From NCBI RefSeq assembly GCF_933775445.1, contig NC_065876.1, forward strand, positions 22,878,001-22,942,000: a stretch of DNA of 64,000 nt, in the 5' to 3' direction. The position numbers were made by a program, and so were the translations under genes. The stretch comes from Argentina anserina. Its lineage: Eukaryota; Streptophyta; Magnoliopsida; Rosales; Rosaceae. This document shows, in pieces, positions 23,727 to 31,689 of the stretch; within the stretch, counting starts at the first letter, position 1; the number at the start of each line of letters is the position of its first letter. Under the pieces are notes generated by a model. The model had not been told where the DNA came from. It worked only from the letters and a program-made list of their open reading frames with translations, and did not search any database.

Positions 23727-24165
23727 TTTTTAAAATGATCTTTTAGCAACAAAATGGGTTCTAAAATGGGTTTATAATCACCACTCTTCAATGACGACCT
23801 CTGATATTGATCCATAAATCCTTTTCCGGTGACCCTTACTACTTCTGCAAGGCGAGATTCCGAGAAGGTTCTTCTCAAACCCAATCATTTGTGGATTTTG
23901 AACCACAGTTTGCTGGAGAAGGAAATCATTTCCTATCAACACATCAGCTCCCTGGCTTTCACATTGCCAGATAATCTTGCATATAATGTTTCCTCTACCT
24001 AGGGAAATGATAACATTTTGCGCCATAGTGTTCATGATGATCTCATGTTCTCCCATAGCGACTCCCGTAACTGCTCTTGGAGCTTTTTCCCAATATTCGT
24101 CTGGGATGACATATCTCTTGGCAAGTGTATATCCTGAGCCACTGTCGACGAATGCATGCATGTGA
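23727..24165 (-). pseudogene. Pararetroviral aspartic protease region
   Basis: The segment starts HAFVDSGSGYTLAKR: DSG is the catalytic triplet of retroviral-type aspartic proteases. It continues with a flap-like glycine-rich stretch and ADVLIGNDFL, the conserved second block. The protease matures the viral polyprotein. It is cut from the coat protein side by stops near 24170-24270 and from RT by the Mutator-like insertion. Confidence 0.75.
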
Positions 24166-24517
24166 GATTTCTTGTATTTGGGACACTTTAGTCCTATGGT
24201 AATGTAGTTGTTAAATCTACTAGTCTGAACTTGCTTGACATGTTCCTCCTTTTTTTCTTCGATTAGCTACTCCATGAAAGGGTTAATCCTTTCAATGATA
24301 GGTTCTCTGGTGAGATAATGGTTTTGCTAGAATGATCTTCTATTCCTTTACTGGTATTAACAGACTCTGTTAATTCTCTCTTCTGATTTAATGAAGTTAC
24401 TAGCTTTACCATTTTCAGGTTTTCTTTGAGCTTTGCCTTTTTTAATTCTTCCTTTTGTTCTATTGAATTATAGAACTCTCCATATTCTTGTTCTATAAGA
24501 ATATAAGCTTATTTTTC
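24166..24517 (-). pseudogene. Decayed linker between coat protein and protease
   Basis: This belongs to the viral polyprotein region by position, but stops in all minus frames leave no long open stretch. The residue composition (Lys/Glu-rich) fits a linker. Confidence 0.4.
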
Positions 24518-25584
24518 TCATGTTCTTCTCCTCAATTCTGCTACAAAAAATTCTTGATGATAAGTTTCTCCTGTGCTTTCACAATACATTGGAATCAGTT
24601 CATTTTCTGCGAGCATACATAAATCGCAAGTGAATTTTCCTGGATTGGGATAGAAACTATTGATAATATTAGGAGTATCTTGTTTCCAATTGAGAAACTG
24701 CAATACAAAGATAGGACGATATCTTTCACTGTTATCTTCTTCTTCTGTACTTTCTGAAAAGGTTTCTTTGAACTCATCTTCTGATGTGTATTCAAGAGAA
24801 TAGATATAATTATTCTCTTCATCAGAATATACTATTTCAAATCCTTTCATGTTTGCATACTCAATTGCTTCTTCATATTATTCAATTAGAGCTCTTGATG
24901 TTCTTTTATCCTTTTTTGGACACTCATTTGCATAATTTCCTTCTGCTTTGCACAACCAACATCGACATTTCTTAACATTTCTTGTAGAACCAGGATTGGT
25001 TTTCTTCTTCTTGAAAAATCTTTTTCTGGAATCAAATTTTCCTTTTCCATCTTCAGATCTTCTTTTGAAGCTTTTCGGAAATTGTACTTCTTTTTTGAGA
25101 AAAAAGTTTTCTTTCTATCTTTGTTGTTAAAGAACTTCCTTTTGTATTTTCTTTCCGTGTGACATCCCCACTGCGTAGGAGTCTCCAATATCTTGGGACA
25201 CATGTTTTCAACTCCTCTGAGTTGTTTCTTTGCAGTTTTGGATTTCATGTTCTCTACACATTGCCTTCTCATGAGATCCCTGACTCTTTCTGCAACCCCT
25301 CCGACTGTAAAAAATGTTAAGGGATTTTCTTCTATAGACTGTGCTACTCCATCGTTCATGTAATAGGTTATTACTAGATCTTCATTATTTATGTCTCCGA
25401 TAGTGCAATAGTAATTCTGGAACTCATTGGTGTACTCCTCAAAGTATCTCATGTTGCAGATACTTAATTTTTGAATGTTTGCCTTGGCTCTTTCCTTTTC
25501 CTGCTCATTATTTCCCATTATATCTCCGCAAAATTGTGCATATATCGGACATGCAAAATCTAGCGGATTGTTGGTTTGGGCCAA
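24518..25584 (-). pseudogene. Pararetroviral coat protein region with altered zinc knuckle
   Basis: Segment 25584-24886 carries a capsid-like helical region (near ICNMRYFEEYTNEFQNYY) followed by a Lys/Arg-rich tail. After a frame change, bases about 24989-24940 read CWLCKAEGNYANEC: a CCHC knuckle in which the His position is Asn. Segment 24850-24518 is a highly acidic stretch with many Glu and Asp. The coat protein packages viral nucleic acid, and the knuckle normally binds it. The frame change and the His-to-Asn position mark decay. Confidence 0.7.
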
Positions 25585-25785
25585 CTTGGTCGCCCAATCA
25601 GGCCACTTGGTGGTCCTCTTGAAGGATTGATACTACTTCTGGACAATTCCGGTCAGTGTTGACTCGTAATAGGCATGAGCTTTAGAGTCTTCATATTTTG
25701 ATAATACCAAGGCTTGGGTTAATCTCAAGCTAGCCACCCAATTGTCTATGACCTTTCTTTTGTCTCCAACCTAGTCCAAATCAAG

Positions 25786-26385
25786 TTATACTTCTCTTTT
25801 GGATACCGACTGTCCCCACTTTGGTTCAGTAGGAATGAACTTTTGAGAAGTCATTTCTCCAGGTTTTCCCGTAGGGGCTAATCCTTTAGGAAGTTTAATT
25901 TTATTTTCTCTAATGATCTTAGTAGGGTAGTTCATGATATTCTGAACTACTGTACTTCCATGAGGGGGATTTGCAATATTCATATTTTATGTATCCATGT
26001 TAGAGGATTCACCAGATTCTGGTTTAGCCTCTTGATATGGAAGAATCTTCCTTCTTGGTTTTCTTCTTATCTCGACCTGTGAGATCTTTTGCATGATTTC
26101 TTCTAATTCTTTTGTTGACTCACACTTTTCTGCCTTTGCATATAGATTTTTGAGTTCTTCAGCCTTAAGCATCCTCATTGGTCTCTTTGTATCTTCTTCC
26201 TCGAATGATTCTTCAAGGCATGTAGATGACTTTGTTCCCGAAGTGCTTCCTTCTTCATAACTGGCAAACGAATGTCTATGGAATTGCAGGCTTATCTTTC
26301 CTCCCATGTCTTCATAGATTGATGCTTTGGTATTCTCAATTTGCTTGACTGGAGGAGTCAGATTCCATTCTCGTGGAAATGTCAC
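25786..26385 (-). pseudogene. Viral linker region between movement and coat proteins
   Basis: Segments 26385-25987 and 25983-25786 are separated by one stop. They are charged and Ser/Glu-rich, with a predicted helical stretch around LKAEELKNLYAKAEKCE. No catalytic motif is visible. Position and continuity with the neighbouring segments place them in the ORF1 polyprotein. A further decayed piece lies at 25585-25785. Confidence 0.55.
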
Positions 26386-27230
26386 CTCGTTCCATTTTGT
26401 AATATGTTTTTGCTCGGTATGATTTCTTGGATTGGTGATGATGGATGTAGTGATTCCGGGACTGTGAAGGAATTTAGTGTTGGGGCAACATTCGAGCTCA
26501 TGAGCTTATAATAGATTCGGTAATCTATGACAAGCTCTATCGTTCCTCTTTTCATAGAAATCCCGTCTATCTTGATTCTCAACCTGAGCGGTTCTCTAAG
26601 GTGCGTAGTGAAGTTTGGAAAAACATTGAAGTAGGCAACTTGATTACATAGAGAGGCTTCTACCGTTCCTAACAAGCTTTTCTTGAAGTTTGTAATCTTG
26701 TCATCTTGCAGGAGACATAAGACAAAGCAATCTATTCCATCTCTGGCTAGAAGTTTTATTCCAACTTGAACCGCTCTAATATGCATGTATGAATAACTTC
26801 TTCGAATTGCTTCAGTTACTTCTTTTTCAGTTATCAATGTTATGTCAGTTTCTTCGCCTGTTGCCGGAATGGTTAGTTTAAGAATCTTGAACCTGTGAGA
26901 ATCAAGAAGGAAAGATCATCTCTTATAAATTTCGTTGAGTCTAAATTTAGGAATTGTGGCCTTTCGTACACTTGACTCTATCTCATTGTACTCAAATTCT
27001 TGAGCATTGATGAGTTGTACATGAATTGTGCTCCTTTTGCTGAATACTCTGCTCAACATCTTCATGTTCCTTCTCTCAGTGAAGCTAGGGGATTTCCAGG
27101 TAAGAAGTTTAGGTTCACTAAACTTAAGTTTGCTTTCTTCTCTTGGGTAGGAAAGTAAGATCACCTTGCTATCTACATTTTGAGCTAGTTGTTCTTCATA
27201 GATTTTCTCTGTTCCAGCTTCAGCTTTCAT
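26382..27230 (-). pseudogene. Pararetroviral movement protein region (30K type)
   Basis: Segment 26837-26382 holds GTVEASLCNQVAYFNVFPNF, the core of 30K-superfamily movement proteins in caulimovirids; segment 27230-26916 carries the N-terminal part. Stops and a frame change separate them at about 26840-26915. These proteins move the virus through plasmodesmata. Confidence 0.7.
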
Positions 27231-27444
27231 ATTTTCTATGTTTTTTTTTGCAAATAGGAGAGTTTAAGATTCAACTCTCTGAATTGTTCTTCCAGCTCCA
27301 TACCTATTTCTTGAAGATATGTAATATTATAATTTTGCTGATGTATTATTGCTTTCAGGTTTTCAGCAAGGGCTTCTGAAGTAGGAAGATATAAACTTTT
27401 TGCTTATTTGTCTCTCTCCTTGACTTTTATCTCAACCCTTTAAT

Positions 27445-27840
27445 TCATCTTATTCGGACGATAAGCGCTTCTAAATACTTTTTCAGAATTTCTTGGGTTT
27501 TTCTTAGTTCAACTGCTTGCTCTTGGATGTTATGAGCAAGGGTTTCTGTTCGAACTAACTTCTTTTCTATGTTTAGCAGATATTGCTTTTCTTTGAGGTA
27601 GTCAAGCTTTACTTCAAGCCTTCCAATCCTTGTGATTACTTCTTCAAGTTGATTGATCTTGAGATGAAATCTCTCAAGTTGTTCAAGCAACTTTTCTGCA
27701 GCCTTGTTGCTGGATAAATGGTTTAGGAATTCTATCAAACTTGGCCGAGTTGGGTCAAGGTCTTCAACTCCTATCTCTCGTTGAAGATGAGAGAATTCGT
27801 CGTAGTGTGTATTCAATATTCTACAGGCGTACTCTATCAA
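27445..27840 (-). pseudogene. N-terminal coiled-coil region of viral ORF1
   Basis: One 131-residue open stretch is rich in Leu, Glu and Lys with heptad-like spacing (LLEQLERFHLKINQLEEVI and beyond), so a coiled coil is likely. It lies between the primer site and the movement protein, as in petu- and florendovirus polyproteins. Stops at about 27240-27440 separate it from the movement region. Confidence 0.55.
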
Positions 27841-28008
27841 GTATTGATCATCTTGGATATGTCTTGAATGAAAACACTTTTGCCACCTATCAGACTCTTT
27901 TGTAATACAAAAGGTCTGATAATTTTTTGGTTTGGATTCTCTTTTGTTAGTTGAGAGAAGCTAACTTTGTGGTATAAGGCTTTTTAGCCTACCCGCTTTT
28001 GAGCTAAG

Positions 28009-28023
28009 CAGGCTCTGATAGCA
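28009..28023 (-). other. Pararetroviral primer-binding site (tRNA-Met type)
   Basis: The minus strand reads TGCTATCAGAGCCTG, one mismatch from the TGGTATCAGAGC complement of initiator tRNA-Met used by plant pararetroviruses. It marks the start of the viral genome. Confidence 0.75.
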
Positions 28024-28029
28024 GTTAGG

Positions 28030-28849
28030 GCGGATCTAAACGATGCTCAGAAAATCAAGGGGTTTTTGATCTTCTTCGAAGACTTCTCGAAGATCTTTAA
28101 TATTTTCTTCCGTTTCGTAGATTCTACGTTGAACTCGATATATAATATCTCAATAATTTTTTATATTTCTGGAAAGGTTATTCCTATATTTTATTAACTT
28201 TTTATATTATTCTTTTTCTTCTTGAAGTTCTTTCTGAGAAATTTTGGTAAACGCTAATAATTCAAGTCTAAAAGCTATTGTAATTGCTATAATGATAAAA
28301 AATAGCTGTTTACCTTTTAGTGTAGGTTGAATTTATTTATTTGTAGTACGTAATTAAACAAACTCATAAATCAAGGCTCACCATACTCCGTTAATTTTTT
28401 TTACCTAAATAGTACCTAAAGTAAAAACATATGTAAATAGTACCTGCTGCATACGGTACAGCGCTGCACAGTAGCTGAATCCCTCTATCTATACCTTAGA
28501 AGAGTAAATGCTCAAAATCACTCCCGCGTCTTTTCTAACTTTCAGATAAAAGGCTATTTAAAGACAATCAATCTAACAATCCTCCTATATAAGAGATATT
28601 GGTATTTTATAAAACCTGGATACGCATAATAACACATGTAATTTGTTAACTACTAAATAACCGTAACAGTTTCTGACACAAAGAATGAAAGAAGTTCAAT
28701 TTGGTGTCGTCTTAAAAAAAAAAGTGTGACCTAGCTCGTAGAGATGGATCCGGATCTGCATCTCATATATAGAGGTGGGATTTTATACAACTGATCAAAG
28801 GATATCTTCACTATCACGGCATGACCCCACCTTAATCGCATCTCTCTCA
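28030..28849 (+). other. Flank and upstream region of NHL1
   Basis: No gene is seen. From about 28560 the DNA matches the region upstream of NHL2: GACAATCAATCTAACAATCC occurs at about 28563 and 38798, and TATTTTATAAAACCTG follows in both. This shows that NHL1 belongs to the same duplicated module, although TPS coding sequence is not detectable here. Confidence 0.65.
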
Positions 28850-28860
28850 TATATATATAA
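28849..28860 (+). promoter_or_regulatory. Putative TATA box of NHL1
   Basis: ATATATATATAA lies about 80 bases before the NHL1 ATG, after a CTCTCTC pyrimidine patch and before a GC-rich CCGCGCGCG stretch. This is normal spacing for a short leader. Confidence 0.5.
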
Positions 28861-28938
28861 CCGCGCGCGTTATAGTTTATTCACTAGGAAGGAAAACACA
28901 AAGAAGCTATACGTACGATCCTCTCTGTGCCGGCAAAT

Positions 28939-29607
28939 ATGACCTTCAAGAACTTCTCAAGCAGACCACCGGTCGCAAATAGTGAAATTGCCGATACCCC
29001 CTTAAGCGGCGGTGAAGTGGCCCGACAGCGGGGTGAAAAGGTGGCTAGGATTCTCTGTGGCATGAATGGCTTACTCATCTTTGTAGCCTTGTGTTTCGTA
29101 GGTCATGCTGTATACTGCGCCGTGCTGGAGAGCAAGCTTAAAGCCATAGTAGCACCCGAGTTCAGGTTGGAATCAGCTACCATATCGTTGCACGAGGTGA
29201 ACTCTAAGTATACTGCCGTGGACTGGGAAGTTAAACTCGTCGCTATAAACCCTAACACAGATATAGGGCTCCATTGCCACGACAGCTCCCTGGCCACCGT
29301 CAACTTCTATGGGTATGAGAATTTCCGAGCAACTGTTGCGAGGGGGTTGTTACCGGACTTCTTCATAAACAATGGCACCCAAAATGTCATCAGTTTTAAA
29401 CTTGGCATGGTAACGCGGAGCAACGACCGAATGGTGTCCAAGACAGTGGAGCAACTACGGAGGGCTCCTCGGTCGGTGACGACGTTGTTTGGGTTCGAGA
29501 TTAACATTCTTTACTCCTTTGATAATAAGAAAATGTGTTCCGTAAATTGTCGCAGGACGAAGGAGTACTTTTGGGAACCTGCCACATTTCAGAGCAATGG
29601 AATTTAG
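28939..29607 (+). CDS. NDR1/HIN1-like (LEA-2 fold) membrane protein, copy 1
   Basis: NHL proteins are small plant membrane proteins with one transmembrane helix and an extracytosolic LEA-2-type beta domain; some act in defence signalling. This intronless frame gives 222 aa. Residues about 1-40 are hydrophilic and cytosolic; about 42-62 form the membrane helix (LLIFVALCFVGHAVYCAVL). The beta domain follows with FRLESATISLHEVN and INPNTDIGL, the family's Asn-Pro-Asn block. I chose the ATG at 28939, which aligns with copy 2 after the shared CGCCGGCAAAT-like leader, rather than the in-frame GTG at 28927. It is very similar to NHL2 at 39298 but ends about 14 residues earlier. Frame integrity over 669 nt suggests it is functional. 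The family call is good; pathogen-related function is inference. Confidence 0.82.
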   Translation: MTFKNFSSRPPVANSEIADTPLSGGEVARQRGEKVARILCGMNGLLIFVALCFVGHAVYCAVLESKLKAIVAPEFRLESATISLHEVNSKYTAVDWEVKLVAINPNTDIGLHCHDSSLATVNFYGYENFRATVARGLLPDFFINNGTQNVISFKLGMVTRSNDRMVSKTVEQLRRAPRSVTTLFGFEINILYSFDNKKMCSVNCRRTKEYFWEPATFQSNGI

Positions 29608-31550
29608 TAACGTCCGGGCAGCGATCAGCTTTCCACAAGTATAATTGTTCATGAACCAGTAAAATATTTTAAATTATGTGAGAGATACATTCAGCTCTTT
29701 CAAATATTTATGATTATATTAAGTGTCGAATCGTATTTAGTTCACCTATGAATTTTCTACTTATGTATATATTCAATGACTAATTCCAAGACTGATTCCA
29801 AGGTTTCATATATCAAAGAACCATCCACTAGCAAAATAACATGGACAAGGGCGTAGAAGACAGAAGTTTAATTTCTATTCTAACTTGTTTGGGATTTCTA
29901 CAAAAATTTAGAGCTGAATGTCATTAGTATCCAATCTTTACCTGGATATTGTAAAGCATTCCTAGCAACTCTTAGCTGTTAGCTGGATCCATGAACCAAA
30001 TGTCATTAGTATCCAATCTTTACCTGGAGTCATCCTTTGACTTTGAGCAACCTCTTGGTTATCACATCTTGACTTGGAATTGACAAACTCGACATTATAA
30101 GAACTGAGGCAGCTTGTGTATCCACTATCCACTTGGTCTTGTGCCACTGTCAGGACTCAGGCCTAAAGACCTCGCACCCGAATCTGTTTTTTTTTTTTTT
30201 TTACCAAAAAGAAATCAGCAATGCATCAATACCGAATGAACCAACAAGATCTTGGTAAACATGGAGTGAAGCAAGTATTTTATTTTAGCCAATCCATAGG
30301 TAAACATGCCGACTAGGAGCAAGTATGATGCAAGATAATGAATTCAGATATAAAGCTACCTTTGAACAAGAAATTTAGGTCTCAGTGGCATCTTTAATTG
30401 AGTCCATAGAGGAATGCATGGCACCTAGGGTAAGCTGAAAATTTCATACCACCGATTGGGTACAAATCTGGACAGCATACTGTGTGATCAGGTTAACACA
30501 TTTTCCTCTCTCCAAACTGAACGAAACCAATGGAAAAATCCTCAAATCTCTCATAATATTAAACTGCATTTGGTCCCTCTAATACACTTCCGAAGGAAGA
30601 GATTTTTCTCGGGAGAGCCATCTCTAGTGCCCTACCAACTATGACCGGTTAACATATCAGAAACATTGCATCTATACCTACCTGTCCTATTTGCAACCTG
30701 CATAAGGATTCAGTTGAGCATTGCATGCTGCTTTGCCCCTGGGGCAGTCCAACTTGGCTTGCTTCTCCACTGAACTGCAGAATCGAGGCCTGAAAAAATC
30801 ACTACATTAGGATGGTGGCTAAGCGTCATTTCAAGAGTGCCTGACATTTTAACCTGTGATCTATTGTGTTTGGTATATTCTACCTGAGTACCTGCTCGGA
30901 GATTTGGAAATCTTGTTGCAGCCTCACCTATCAACATGAAAACATCGATCCAATTGGTACTGCCTACCATCAATGTCGATTTCAACAAGCTTCAGCAAAG
31001 ACAGCCATATCATTTTAACATCAAGTATATAATTTAAACGAATGTTTCGCACTAAATTAATTATTCACAGCAAACCAGCAAGCTTAGTAAATTAAAGCAA
31101 AATGCGAATTCAGATAGACAAGAACAATATTAGAAAAAAAGGAGTAACAAAACAAGAGCAGTAACTCAAGCATTGTTGAGTGAGCATGATCATAACAAAC
31201 ACCTCAAACAAAACAAGAAAAGCATATATTCATTCAGTTCTTAAATACTAAATTAATTAGCAGACTACAGTGAAAGAGCAGTAAAATTCCGCAGATCCAC
31301 CTCAATTGATAAGTCACCTGTTCAATTTGAGATGGGATCAATTTGAAAAAAAAAATCCAATGAAAAATTGTAATTAAAAGTGAAGAAGCTCATGAGTCTA
31401 CTGTCTACCTTCTTTTTTTTGTACAGTATACTGAGAAAAAAAAAGTCTAGGTTTGACCTTCGGGGGAGGTTGATGTGGACTGTGGAGGGTTTAAGGCTCA
31501 GGGCTTTTTCTTTACATTTTCAACCTGATATGACTTTTTATCGAATGGTA
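29608..31550. other. Intergenic, with an unidentified minus-strand open stretch
   Basis: No gene can be named. GTCATTAGTATCCAATCTTT is repeated (about 29919 and 30003). The segment at 30221-30435 is shared with 2925-3120. The minus frame 30988-30710 (92 residues) contains RSQVKMSGTLEMTLSH and could be an exon, but shows no recognisable domain. Poly-T at 30187-30202 suggests the tail of a retroposed sequence on the minus strand. Confidence 0.4.
30214..30440. repeat. Dispersed segment shared with 2925-3120
   Basis: This is the second copy of the segment described at 2925-3120. It starts right after a poly-T run with ACCAAAAAGAAATCAG and ends at CACCTAGGGTAAGCT. Compared with the first copy it lacks ACATAAATAA and TATAGGAATA. 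Confidence 0.7.
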
Positions 31551-31558
31551 AACTTTGA

Positions 31559-31672
31559 CCTATAAATATCAAACTCAAAGGCAAAAGAGAGAAAACAAGA
31601 ACAATGCCACACCCCAATGACCCCATCGAAATTGAAAGACTTTTTACTGAGACTCTCTCTCTCTCTCTGAGA
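31559..31672 (+). promoter_or_regulatory. TATA box and CT patch of channel gene B
   Basis: CCTATAAATATC (31559-31570) lies about 125 bases before the ATG of the channel gene. A pyrimidine patch of CT repeats (31652-31670), common near plant transcription starts, lies in the presumed leader. Confidence 0.55.
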
Positions 31673-31689
31673 CCTTGTCTTAAACCCTA

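Larger units (their letters stand above)
17950..28025 (-). mobile_element. Endogenous pararetrovirus (Caulimoviridae, florendovirus-like), broken
   Basis: Read on the minus strand, a tRNA-Met-type primer site (28009-28023) is followed by a coiled-coil region, movement protein, a linker, coat protein with zinc knuckle, aspartic protease, reverse transcriptase, RNase H and then a separate downstream ORF, ending at a TATA-bearing promoter (about 18188). This order is that of caulimovirids, and a second ORF of unknown function after RNase H is a feature of florendoviruses. No integrase or LTRs are present. Without the 2.3-kb insertion at 21431-23726 the copy is about 7.8 kb, near full genome length. 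Several stops, frameshifts and the insertion make it non-functional. The left border is approximate; the genus assignment rests on layout only. Confidence 0.8.

Noticed and set aside
17950..28025. Intact, potentially active virus
   Set aside because: Multiple stops, frame changes, an altered zinc knuckle and a 2.3-kb insertion break the polyprotein.
28927..28938. Earlier GTG start for NHL1
   Set aside because: The ATG at 28939 aligns with NHL2, and plant genes rarely start at GTG.
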